Part shown: positions 9,801-17,055 of the stretch, in pieces
Layout: the number at the start of each line of letters is the position of its first letter
Position numbering within the stretch: the stretch's first letter is position 1
NCBI RefSeq assembly: GCF_001611675.1
Contig: NZ_CP014766.1
Location: 3,658,001 to 3,722,000, forward strand
DNA length: 64,000 nt
Reading direction: 5' to 3'
Source of the DNA: Pontibacter akesuensis
GTDB taxonomy: Bacteria; Bacteroidota; Bacteroidia; Cytophagales; Hymenobacteraceae
Notes under the pieces: generated by a model
Seen by the model: only the letters and a program-made list of their open reading frames with translations
Told to the model about the DNA's origin: nothing
Database searches by the model: none
Program-made: the position numbers and the translations under genes

Positions 9801-10426
9801 ACCTGCTCGACATTAACCACCAGGGTGTGGCGATAGGAGGCAAGGGGCCAAAAGTAAATGACGGAAACTGGCACCATGTTATCGCCATGCGCGAAGATGC
9901 CGCCGGCCGGAACAGGCTCTATGTGGATGGTGTGCTGGTGGAGGAAAAAGCCTACGACTATGCTAATGGCTTTACCGGGCAGGCGCCAATTAACGTTGGC
10001 TACCTGAACCTGAACAACGGGTACCACTATGCCGGTAACCTGGACGAACTGAAACTGCATAGCCAGACCTTTAACGATGCCATGATCGCGCAGGCCTATA
10101 ACGCAGGCGAAGGCATGTACTGTGGCAGTGGTCCACTGGGCATCACCGACAACCAGACGTTTGCGGGCACTTACGAAGTATACCCGAACCCGACACCATC
10201 AAACCAGTTGAACGTGTTTGTCTCTGAGCTGCAGCCAGCTGAAACGGTACAGCTGCAATTGTTTGACATAACCGGCAAAATGGTGTTGCAGCAGAAAGCT
10301 GTTGCAAATCCTGACGGAACACTGCGAATAACGGTTCATCCTAAGTCCGTTCTTCCTGTTGGCTTGTATAATTTACTGCTCACGTCCGAAAAGCGAACCC
10401 TTAACAGGAAAGTGATCGTGCGCTAA
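6878..10426 (+). CDS. Secreted glucose/sorbosone dehydrogenase-like protein with PKD, Ig-like, LamG and T9SS sorting domains
   Basis: 1,182 residues from the ATG at 6878, chosen because it leads into a signal peptide (VLVLALALSFSLPAFAQ); an in-frame upstream start at 6836 is less likely. The first ~500 residues match the PQQ-type glucose/sorbosone dehydrogenase beta-propeller (WNVAVGLTFSNDGERMYVWE, GDHGLLGFALDPSF, NGKILRIDP, WSLGLRNPFRF, GDVGLMDWEEINI, NFGWPLYEG). After that come a PKD module (SYNWxFGDG-type: TYSWNFGDGS), two Ig-like modules (one with EKVEYFNGSTLLGT), a LamG domain (SSLHWWLGVTPQG) and a type A sorting domain (VYPNPTPSNQ, PVGLYNLLLTS). Homologs oxidise sugars with PQQ; whether PQQ is bound here is not shown by sequence alone. 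The LamG may tether it to a glycan. A strong terminator follows. Confidence 0.88.
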   Translation: MQTLYATVISRLQPKVYEKGEFLYKIRACFTSVLVLALALSFSLPAFAQPPAGFVAEPIGGEWNVAVGLTFSNDGERMYVWEKGGKVWIVEDGERKPNPLIDLTDEVGDWGDHGLLGFALDPSFEQNGYIYLLYVVDRNYLMNPGSFNPNQPSMNEATIGRVTRYQVDLANGGLAVKPNSRKILLGETPATGIPILYVSHGVGSLVFGEDGSLLVSAGDGATANGLDSGYDVNNPNDTYVPQGLADGIIDEKQDVGAFRSQQIQSYNGKILRIDPATGRGLPNNPYYDAANPNAAASKVWSLGLRNPFRFTVRPGTGNANFPGIIYVGDVGLMDWEEINIVDKPGMNFGWPLYEGLEQQQFYYGRGAETLNKYAPNEQYTAGGTNPLCKPFYSFQDLLKQPRKTTAPAFLNPCDNATAIPAKYTFVHARPALDWVNDIVQNGVEPAAITRTGTWNGEEAAVVGIGQPGSPVTGQPFYGSSSTGGIWYTGTDLPAEYRNTYFFGDYGAGWIRNATFDGNNNPKAVRSFIDKDATVTAFGTNPVSGGLYYINYATSVFKITFYGDNTPPKAVAEADKLYGASPLRVQFTGSKSTDAEDQSQLTYSWNFGDGSAVSNQVNPVHTFTSSEKGKKYEVVLTVTDPDGLSSTSKITITLNNTPPVVNITSPAEGTKYPFVGLPKYNLRATVTDGEDSDAQLVYEWQLVLHHNTHVHPEPVDNRHETEVTIQPIGCDGETYFYRIHLKVTDTGGLSTTDYVDLYPDCSEGVVAAVSMDVVTDQPYAVGTPIALKVKFADKNRAWEKVEYFNGSTLLGTATTAPYTFNWQNARSGTYSITAKATDTDGHSVTSEAIRLVVGTGQVAELQGCLPGLVHYIGMDKVNEGVISDFASLSTATCTDCPEETTGKFDGALSFNGQTNAVNLNDATAFNWGKDDSFTISFWMRTDATHADNAVIIGRNSTESSLHWWLGVTPQGFVNFNLLDINHQGVAIGGKGPKVNDGNWHHVIAMREDAAGRNRLYVDGVLVEEKAYDYANGFTGQAPINVGYLNLNNGYHYAGNLDELKLHSQTFNDAMIAQAYNAGEGMYCGSGPLGITDNQTFAGTYEVYPNPTPSNQLNVFVSELQPAETVQLQLFDITGKMVLQQKAVANPDGTLRITVHPKSVLPVGLYNLLLTSEKRTLNRKVIVR

Positions 10427-10437
10427 GGTACAGCTGA

Positions 10438-10481
10438 AAAAAAGAAGGGGGCCGGCAATATTGCCGGCCCCCTTCTTTTTT
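10438..10481. terminator. Bidirectional Rho-independent terminator between convergent genes
   Basis: Two perfect 22-bp inverted arms (10438-10459 and 10460-10481) with a GGGGGCCGGC core, flanked by an A-run on one side and a T-run on the other. It therefore works for the plus-strand gene ending at 10426 and the minus-strand gene ending at 10500. Confidence 0.92.
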
Positions 10482-10499
10482 GGTGTGCAAGTGAGTGTG

Positions 10500-13400
10500 T
10501 TATTCTTTTACAATCTTCAGGCTGCTAGTCTTGCCGGCCTTGTCGGTGTACTTTAGGATGTACAGGCCGCTCTTCAGGTCAGACAGGTTCATGCTAAGCT
10601 CATTGTTCACCAGCTTCGGATTTGCTTCCTTGTGCACTTCACGTCCTGTCTGGTCCACTATCACTACCTGTGCCAGTTCTACTTCAGCTGTTCCTAAGGT
10701 TAGTGTAACCATGTCGCGGAACGGGTTAGGGTAGGCAGTTGCCTTGGCAAAGAAAGCGTCTGTCTCATCAGCTACCTTCGAGATCTGCATGGCCGTGATA
10801 CCTTCCAATGCACCGATCGGGGACAATCTGTTTCCTGCAATTGGTGCTTCCTTTGCGCCGCTTGGCAGTTGCCAGGCTACGGCCATGTTATCGCCACCAC
10901 CGTCTTCCTTGTGCAGTGCCTCTATGTAATATTGCTTTCCGGCCTCCAGCTTCACCTGCACCGACTGCTGCGTGCCATACTTGGTCCACTCACGCGGATT
11001 CGTCCAGCCGCTCACAGAGGCAATCTTTACTTTTCCGGCGGCATCCGAAGATGTGCTCAGAAACAGCTCAGCGTTGTCATCACCAGCGATCCAGAACGTG
11101 TAAAGGCCAGTTTCCGGTGCCGTGATGTAGCCCCTGATGCGTTGCCCGTAGTTGTCTGCCACGTTAGAAGGTACCTCAAAGGTGGTAAGTTCGGTGGTAC
11201 TGGTTGGCTTAGTGCTCAACGGAATGTTACTGATACTGCCTCCAAACTGATTCGACCAGAAGTCGCGCGTTATTTTTCCTGTTGCCACTACTGGTGTGGT
11301 AGTTGGAGCAGGAGCCGTACTTCCTATCGTCGACAGCCTGTTTCCTGCTATCGGTGCCTCCTTTACACCGCTTGGCAGTTGCCAGGCTACAGCCAGGTTG
11401 TCTCCGCCGCCGTTTTCCTTATGCAGCGCCTCGATGTAGTAACGTTTTCCAGCCTCCAGCTTCACCTGCACCGACTGCTGCGTGCTATACTTGGTCCACT
11501 CACGCGGATTGGTCCAGCCGCTCACAGAGGCAATCTTTGTTTTCCTGGCGGCATCTTCTGATGTGCTTAAGAACAGTTCGGCGTTGTCGTCACCAGCGAT
11601 CCAGAACGTGTAAAGGCCAGTTTCAGGTGCCGTGATGTAGCCTCTGATGCGCTGTCCGTAGTTGTTGGCTACGTTAGAAGGTGCCTCGAAAGAAGACAAC
11701 TCGCTGATGCTGCTAGGCTGGGTGCTTAGCGGAATATCAGACGTGCTGCCGCCAAGGTTGTTGGCCCAGAACTCCCTCGAAATCTTACCCGTTGTGCCAG
11801 CTGCTGTTGGAGCTGGGGCCGGAGCAGGCGCAGTTTCTGCTGGTGCGGTTGGTGCCGGAGCAGTGCTGCCAGCAGGAGACAAGCGCTTTCCGGCGATTGG
11901 TGCTTCCTTCGCGCCGCTCGGCAGTTGCCAGGCCACAGCCATGTTATCGCCACCCCAGTTCTGCAAGTGAAGTGCCTCAATGTAGTAGCGCTTGCCCGCC
12001 TCCAGCTTTATCTGAGCTGATTTCTGGGAAGCATACTTGGTCCAATCACGCGAGTTAGTCCAGCCGCTTACGAAGGCGATTTTTACCTTTCCGTTCGCGT
12101 CTTCTGATGTGCTTAGAAATAGCTCTGCATGGTCATCACCTGCAATCCAGAAAGTATAGAGGCCTGTCTCCGGTGCGGTAATGTAGCCTTTAATGCGCTG
12201 GCCGTAGGTAGTGCCCACATTGCTGGGTGCCTCAAAGGCAGTAAGCTCTGTAATGCTTGATGGTTTTTGAGTCAGTGGAATATCACTGATCTTACCATTG
12301 CTTTTTGTGTCATCCCAGTACTCCCGAGTAATCTTTCCAGTTGCAGCAAGTGTCGTTCCCGCTATCGGCTGCTCCGGTGAAGGAGCTGGTGCCGGTGCTG
12401 GTTCTACCGATGCAGTGCTTCCAGGTCCTATTTTGATGTTGTTGCTGTTCAGCTTCTGCAGCCAGAGCTGGTATTCGTGTTTTTCGTGTTCCCTGGTGAT
12501 TGTTCCCGGGGGCAGTGTGGCGTTTGAGTGGAAGGCGACGGTTCCGTCGGGCAGGTAGGGGGCGTCGTTGCGCTGGTGGGCCAGTGTGCCCATCAGGCCG
12601 GTGGTGTTGGCGTGTATGGCGTTGGAGTGGGTGACGCCCTTCTTGTAGTAGTCGTAGCCGTAGAAGCCGATGTTGTGGGTGCTCACCGGGGTGCCGTCGG
12701 GGAGCAGGGCCGAGGTGACGGCGCGGTTGCCGGTGATCTCGATGTTGTTTCCGCCGGCGATGGCGTAGTTGTAGTTGCTAAGGTTGACGGTCTGGTTGTT
12801 GTAGACCTTCACATAAGCTGTGGCCACGGAGGCCGGGTCGGGCATGCCCTCGTTCCACCAGGAGTCCATGATGATGCCGCCCCCGGAGTAGGTGGAGGAG
12901 GTGGGGTTGAGGGGGTAGGCGCCCTGGATGTAGTTGTCGTGTATGCGGATGGGGGAGTCGGGGGTGCCGCGGGAGTTGGAGACGTTGATGTTGTCCTCCA
13001 CCAGGGAGCGGCCGGGCTCGTTTACGACCTGGTTCCAGGCTATCAGGGCGTGGGGCACGGGGTTTCGGAAGTTGAGGCCCACGAAGTTGACCATGGCCTG
13101 GCCGCCGTGCACGCGGCCGTCGATGTTCCTGGCGGTGTTGAAGCGGATGCGCACGGTCTGCTCTGGTGTGCCGTTGCCCACGTAGCGGCCGCCCAGGGCG
13201 ATGCCGGCCGCGCCCTCGATGTGGCAGTTCTCCACGACGATGTTTCGGAACTCGTCGACGGCCACAAAGTTGCGGGGCTTCTTGTAGTCGGCGTAGGGGG
13301 TGGGGGCGATGCCGTAGCCGGAGGTGTTGCGGACGGTGATGTTGGCCCCGTGGCCGGCCGAGCGGATCATGCGGCCGGCGGCGCGGATGGAGGAGTTGAG

Positions 13401-13622
13401 GATGAGCACGGGCTCTGAGGTCTGCACCTCCACGGCCGAGACGTTGGAGTCGCGGCTCTCCCAGTGGCCCGTGTACGTGCCTCCCTTCGTGATCACAATG
13501 GGGCCCGAGTAGGTTTGGGCCTTACCGCTGTAGGGGAACAGGGCAAGCACTAGCATAACGAGCAACAGGGTGGACAAAGTAATCCCTGCTCTCATTCTGT
13601 TGGAATAAGAAATTGCATTCAT
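10500..13622 (-). CDS. Secreted right-handed beta-helix protein with three PA14-like modules and T9SS sorting domain
   Basis: 1,040 residues: signal peptide (TLSTLLLVMLVLALFPYSG), a right-handed parallel beta-helix (about 36-395) with short repeats such as NIVVENCHIEGAAGIALGG and PIRIHDNYIQGAYPL, a Pro/Ala linker, three PA14-like modules (about 430-580, 610-765, 775-930, each with GLYTFWIAGDD and YYIEALH), and a type A sorting domain (AYPNPFRDMVTLTLG, KSGLYILKYTD). PA14 modules usually bind sugars; beta-helices of this shape occur in polysaccharide lyases, epimerases and adhesins. No lyase catalytic residues can be assigned by eye. DNA for the beta-helix (12471-13496) is far more GC-rich than the PA14 part and almost identical to 19433-20458. 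Paralog of the gene at 14443-17055, with one more PA14 copy. Confidence 0.87.
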   Translation of the reverse strand: MNAISYSNRMRAGITLSTLLLVMLVLALFPYSGKAQTYSGPIVITKGGTYTGHWESRDSNVSAVEVQTSEPVLILNSSIRAAGRMIRSAGHGANITVRNTSGYGIAPTPYADYKKPRNFVAVDEFRNIVVENCHIEGAAGIALGGRYVGNGTPEQTVRIRFNTARNIDGRVHGGQAMVNFVGLNFRNPVPHALIAWNQVVNEPGRSLVEDNINVSNSRGTPDSPIRIHDNYIQGAYPLNPTSSTYSGGGIIMDSWWNEGMPDPASVATAYVKVYNNQTVNLSNYNYAIAGGNNIEITGNRAVTSALLPDGTPVSTHNIGFYGYDYYKKGVTHSNAIHANTTGLMGTLAHQRNDAPYLPDGTVAFHSNATLPPGTITREHEKHEYQLWLQKLNSNNIKIGPGSTASVEPAPAPAPSPEQPIAGTTLAATGKITREYWDDTKSNGKISDIPLTQKPSSITELTAFEAPSNVGTTYGQRIKGYITAPETGLYTFWIAGDDHAELFLSTSEDANGKVKIAFVSGWTNSRDWTKYASQKSAQIKLEAGKRYYIEALHLQNWGGDNMAVAWQLPSGAKEAPIAGKRLSPAGSTAPAPTAPAETAPAPAPAPTAAGTTGKISREFWANNLGGSTSDIPLSTQPSSISELSSFEAPSNVANNYGQRIRGYITAPETGLYTFWIAGDDNAELFLSTSEDAARKTKIASVSGWTNPREWTKYSTQQSVQVKLEAGKRYYIEALHKENGGGDNLAVAWQLPSGVKEAPIAGNRLSTIGSTAPAPTTTPVVATGKITRDFWSNQFGGSISNIPLSTKPTSTTELTTFEVPSNVADNYGQRIRGYITAPETGLYTFWIAGDDNAELFLSTSSDAAGKVKIASVSGWTNPREWTKYGTQQSVQVKLEAGKQYYIEALHKEDGGGDNMAVAWQLPSGAKEAPIAGNRLSPIGALEGITAMQISKVADETDAFFAKATAYPNPFRDMVTLTLGTAEVELAQVVIVDQTGREVHKEANPKLVNNELSMNLSDLKSGLYILKYTDKAGKTSSLKIVKE
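10815..12345 (-). repeat. Three tandem PA14-module coding repeats
   Basis: Three direct repeats of about 450-500 bp encode PA14-like modules beginning GKITREYW, GKISREFW and GKITRDFW and ending near RLSP/RLST. They are clearly similar at DNA level, for example the shared stretch around TGTAAAGGCCAGTTTCCGG near 11098 and its equivalent near 11608. They are separated by Pro/Ala/Thr linkers. The neighbouring paralog has two. Confidence 0.85.
12471..13496 (-). repeat. Copy 1 of a 1,026-bp near-identical beta-helix DNA cassette
   Basis: Aligns without gaps, at a constant offset of 6,962 bp, to 19433-20458. By eye only two differences were seen (G at 12495 versus T at 19457; T at 13482 versus C at 20444). 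Similarity falls off sharply on both sides, at the signal-peptide end and at the start of the linker. The cassette is markedly GC-rich with G/C third positions compared with the rest of the gene. Confidence 0.93.
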
Positions 13623-14377
13623 CTTCTTTGGCTAAAAGTTGAAAGTAGGTATTTAGGTTAAATTATGATCGGTATTCTTAAGCGGATTTGATTTATGAAA
13701 TTATACATAAGCTAGACGTACTGACTTCTTGTAAATTCTTAAGTCTTACTATATTGCTAGACACAAATATATATTATAATTATAGAGAACTGCTAATGGC
13801 TTTTCTAAAATTATTTAGTTTTTTATATGGTATTAAAATCGTGATATAGGCATTAATGCTAAAAACTTTATATAAATGCTCTTATTGATGTTTTTATATT
13901 TTTAAAAGGTTTCAATTATTTAGCATCTCATGGAATAACCATAATATTAAATCTATATAATATAAGATTATAAATAGTACTATAATGTACTTTGCTTACT
14001 ATTTCTAATATATGATTTATTTAATATATTAGAGTCTGAAGTTTTAATTTCGGGTGATCGCGAAGGGTAGGGGTTTGATGCTTAGAAAATGTTACAACAA
14101 TAGTGTTTGTTGTACATTACCTGGTGTATACTTTTCTTTATATTTTGGAAGGTGTTTGTCGAGTCAGGAGGGGTTATGGAATAGGTTGAGGCTTGTCTGG
14201 TGTGTCGTTATAGCGGACAGAGGAAGGCAGTATAGCGGCTACTGGAGGCAGAGGTACTGGCGCTTTGCAATTAGGCTATAGAAGGGTTTGGCATCGGCTT
14301 TACAGCGATGCTCGGAAGGGAAGGAGGCAGGCGCAGTACTTGCTATACGGTAAGTGTGCGGCTCGTTGGTAGACACC
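13623..14377. other. Intergenic region with AT-rich island, no gene seen
   Basis: About 755 bp. The part next to the gene start (about 13650-14045) is extremely AT-rich with many short A/T runs and no credible reading frame. It lies upstream of the minus-strand beta-helix gene and probably carries its promoter. The remainder (14050-14377) has normal composition; a 75-codon frame at 14054-14281 has no recognisable content. Confidence 0.7.
13626..13642 (-). promoter_or_regulatory. Conserved 17-nt leader element just before the start codon
   Basis: On the coding strand the 17-mer TCAACTTTTAGCCAAAG ends 3 nt before the ATG. An identical 17-mer lies 2 nt before the ATG of the paralog at 17055, although the next bases upstream diverge. 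It contains no clear Shine-Dalgarno sequence; it may set translation initiation or be a binding site. Confidence 0.6.
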
Positions 14378-14430
14378 GCAAAATCAAAAAAGCCCTGGCA
14401 CGCACTGTGCCAGGGCTTTTTTGATTTTGC
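14378..14430. terminator. Rho-independent terminator of the two-PA14 beta-helix gene
   Basis: Inverted arms of 24 bp (14378-14401 and 14407-14430) around a 5-nt loop. The stem core is GCCCTGGCAC and A/T runs flank it on both sides. It lies 12 bp beyond the minus-strand stop at 14443. Confidence 0.9.
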
Positions 14431-14442
14431 GGGTATGAGAAC

Positions 14443-17055
14443 CTATTCTTTTACTATTTTCAGGCTATTAGTCTTGCCTGCTTTGTCGGTGTATTTCAGG
14501 ATGTACAGGCCGCTCTTCAGGTCAGCCAGGTTCATGCTAAGCTCGTTGTTAACCAACTTCGGAGTTGCCTCCTTGTATACTTCGCGTCCTGTCTGGTCTA
14601 CGATCACTACCTGCGCCAGTTCTGCTTCGGCGGTTCCTAAAGTCAGGGTTACCATGTCGCGGAACGGGTTAGGGTAGGCTGTTGCTTTGGCAAAGAAAGC
14701 ATCTGTCTCATCTGCTGCCTTAGAGATTTGCATGGCAGAGATACCCTGCAGCGATCCGATTGTAGACAGTCTGTTGCCAGCGATCGGAGCTTCCATGGCG
14801 CCGTTAGGAAGTTTCCATGCCACCGCCAGGTTGTCGCCGCCACCGTCTTCCTTGTGCAGGGCCTCGATGTAGTAACGCTTGCCAGCCTCCAGTCTTATTT
14901 CTACAGACTTCTGTGAGCTATACTTGGTCCACTCACGTGGGTTAGTGTGTCCGTTAACCGAAGCAATCTTTCTTTTGTTAGCTGCGTCTTCTGTCGTGCT
15001 CAGGTAAAGGTCTGCGTGGTCGTCGCCTGCAATGTAGAAGGTATAAAGACCAGTTTCCGGTGCTGTTATGTAACCGCTGATGCGCTGGCTGTAGTTGTTG
15101 GCTGCGTCAGACGGCGCCTCGAAAGAGGTTAGCTCTGTTGTGCTGGTTGGCTTTTGGCCGAGCTGGATGTGGCTGGTGGTGCCGCCGTGCTGGTTTGCCC
15201 AGAAGTCACGCGTGATTTTGCCAGTAGCCGTGCCCGTAAGGCTGATGGAGGCAACCGGTGCAGAAGCAGTGCTTCCTAGCGTAGACAATCTCTTGCCGGC
15301 AACAGGAGCTTCCTTAGCACCGCTTGGCAGTTGCCAGGCCACGGCCAGGTTGTCGCCACCCCAGTTTTGGATGTGCAGCGCCTCAATGTAGTAACGCTTG
15401 CCCGCCTCCAGTTTTACCTGTGCAGACTGCTGGGAGTCATACTTGTTCCACTCACGAGAGTTGGTCCATCCGGTTACAGAAGCGATTTTGCGCTTGCCTG
15501 ATTCGCTTTCCGAGGTGCTTAAGTATAGTTCGGCGTTGTCGTCGCCAGCAATCCAGAACGTGTAAAGGCCGGTTTCCGGTGCTGTGATGTAACCTCTTAC
15601 GCGCTGTCCGTATGTGCTGCCCGCATTGCTTGGAGCCTCGAACGAAGAAAGTGTTGTGATGCTGGTTGGCTTTGCAGTCAAAGGAATAGCGCTGATGCTA
15701 CCGTTGCCTTCTGTATCAGCCCAGAATTCACGTGTGATCTTGCCTGTTTCGGCTGTTGTAGTTCCGGTAGTAGTAGTCGTTGGAGAAGTTGGCGCTGGCG
15801 CAGTGGTAGGAGCTGGAGCAGGCTCAGATGAAGCAACCGGGGCAGAACCGCCTGGTCCTAGTGTCACACTGTTTCTCTGCAGCTTCTGCAGCCATAACTC
15901 ATACTCCTGTTGCTCATGCACTTTTGTAATGGTTCCTGCTGGTAGTGTTGCGTTGTCGTAGTGCTTCACTGTTCCGTCCGGGAAGTAAGGTACATCGTTG
16001 CGCTGGTGAGCGTAAGTGCCCATCAAGCCAGTAATGTTGCGGTGCACTGTGTTCGTATGCGTTACGCCTTTCTTATAATAGTCGTAGCCGTAGAAGCCAA
16101 TGTTATGAGTGTTCATTATAGTGCCATCCGGCAGACGGGCAGAGTTAACTGCACGGTTTCCAGTGATCTCGATATTGTTGCCGCCGGCGATGGCGTAGTT
16201 GTAGTTACCCAGGTTCACTGTCTGGTTGTCGTAAACCTTCACATAAGCTGTGGCGATAGTTGATGGCTCAGGCATGCCAGCATTCCACCAGGAGTCCATG
16301 ATGATGCCGCCGCCAGAGTAAGTAGAGGAAGTAGGGTTAATAGGATAAGCACCCTGGATGTAGTTGTTGTGGATGCGGATAGGAGAGTCAGATGTACCGC
16401 GAGTATTAGACACGTTAATGTTGTCTTCTACTGCAGAGCGGCTAGGCTCGTTGATGACCTGGTTCCAGGCTACCTCTGCGTTGCGGATAGCGCCGCGGAA
16501 GTTAAGGCTCACGAAGTTAACCATGGTAGAACCGCCATAAATGCGACCGTCGATGTTCTTGGCCTTGTTGTAGCGGATTTTCACAGTTTGATTTTGAGAA
16601 CCGTCGCCTAAGTAGCGGCCGCCCAGGGCGATGCCTGCTGCTCCCTCTATGTAGCAGTTTTCCACTACAATGTTCTTAAACTCATCCACTGCCATGAAGT
16701 TACGCGGCTTCTTGTAGTCAGAGTATGGCGTTGGGGTGATACCGTAACCGCTGGTGTTGCGGACAGTGATGTTGGCGGCTCCGTGTCCTGCCGAGCGAAT
16801 CATGCGGCCTGCTGCGCGGATGTTGGAGTTGATGATGGTAACAGGTTCTGTGGTTTGAATTTCCACCGCTGATACATTCGAATCTCTTGATTCCCAGTTG
16901 CCTGTGTAAGTGCCGCCCTTTGTGATCACGATTGGGCCGCTGTAGGTTTGGGCCGCTACCGCGAGTGGAAACAGTGCAATAAAGAATAAGGCTAGGAATT
17001 GAGCTAGTATTACTTGTCCAGCTCTCTTGTTGAAAAGTGATGTTGTTGTGTTCAT
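14443..17055 (-). CDS. Secreted right-handed beta-helix protein with two PA14-like modules and T9SS sorting domain
   Basis: 870 residues, a paralog of the 10500-13622 product. Signal peptide (ILAQFLALFFIALFPLAVAA), beta-helix (about 36-395, NIVVENCYIEGAAGIALGG, PIRIHNNYIQGAYPI), Pro/Thr-rich linker, two PA14-like modules (about 440-590 and 600-755, GLYTFWIAGDD and GLYTFYIAGDD) and a type A sorting domain (AYPNPFRDMVTLTLG). Protein identity to the paralog is high throughout, but this beta-helix is written in ordinary GC codons while the paralog's is GC-rich. The C-terminal 300 bp of both genes remain close at DNA level. It is probably exported to the cell surface or matrix and may bind or process the polysaccharide made by the adjacent locus; that role is inference. 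Confidence 0.87.
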   Translation of the reverse strand: MNTTTSLFNKRAGQVILAQFLALFFIALFPLAVAAQTYSGPIVITKGGTYTGNWESRDSNVSAVEIQTTEPVTIINSNIRAAGRMIRSAGHGAANITVRNTSGYGITPTPYSDYKKPRNFMAVDEFKNIVVENCYIEGAAGIALGGRYLGDGSQNQTVKIRYNKAKNIDGRIYGGSTMVNFVSLNFRGAIRNAEVAWNQVINEPSRSAVEDNINVSNTRGTSDSPIRIHNNYIQGAYPINPTSSTYSGGGIIMDSWWNAGMPEPSTIATAYVKVYDNQTVNLGNYNYAIAGGNNIEITGNRAVNSARLPDGTIMNTHNIGFYGYDYYKKGVTHTNTVHRNITGLMGTYAHQRNDVPYFPDGTVKHYDNATLPAGTITKVHEQQEYELWLQKLQRNSVTLGPGGSAPVASSEPAPAPTTAPAPTSPTTTTTGTTTAETGKITREFWADTEGNGSISAIPLTAKPTSITTLSSFEAPSNAGSTYGQRVRGYITAPETGLYTFWIAGDDNAELYLSTSESESGKRKIASVTGWTNSREWNKYDSQQSAQVKLEAGKRYYIEALHIQNWGGDNLAVAWQLPSGAKEAPVAGKRLSTLGSTASAPVASISLTGTATGKITRDFWANQHGGTTSHIQLGQKPTSTTELTSFEAPSDAANNYSQRISGYITAPETGLYTFYIAGDDHADLYLSTTEDAANKRKIASVNGHTNPREWTKYSSQKSVEIRLEAGKRYYIEALHKEDGGGDNLAVAWKLPNGAMEAPIAGNRLSTIGSLQGISAMQISKAADETDAFFAKATAYPNPFRDMVTLTLGTAEAELAQVVIVDQTGREVYKEATPKLVNNELSMNLADLKSGLYILKYTDKAGKTNSLKIVKE
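14750..15750 (-). repeat. Two tandem PA14-module coding repeats
   Basis: Two related modules of roughly 150 residues (starting GKITREFW and GKITRDFW), the same module family as the three in the neighbouring paralog. Confidence 0.8.

Noticed and set aside
12528..13418. Long plus-strand frame of 296 codons opposite the beta-helix gene
   Set aside because: Val/Gly/Asp-rich product typical of an antisense shadow of GC-rich DNA. The same frame appears at 19490-20380 only because the DNA is duplicated. The minus-strand frame has real domains.
14054..14281. 75-codon plus-strand frame in an intergenic gap
   Set aside because: Composition Cys/Trp/Arg-rich without a domain; no supporting signals.
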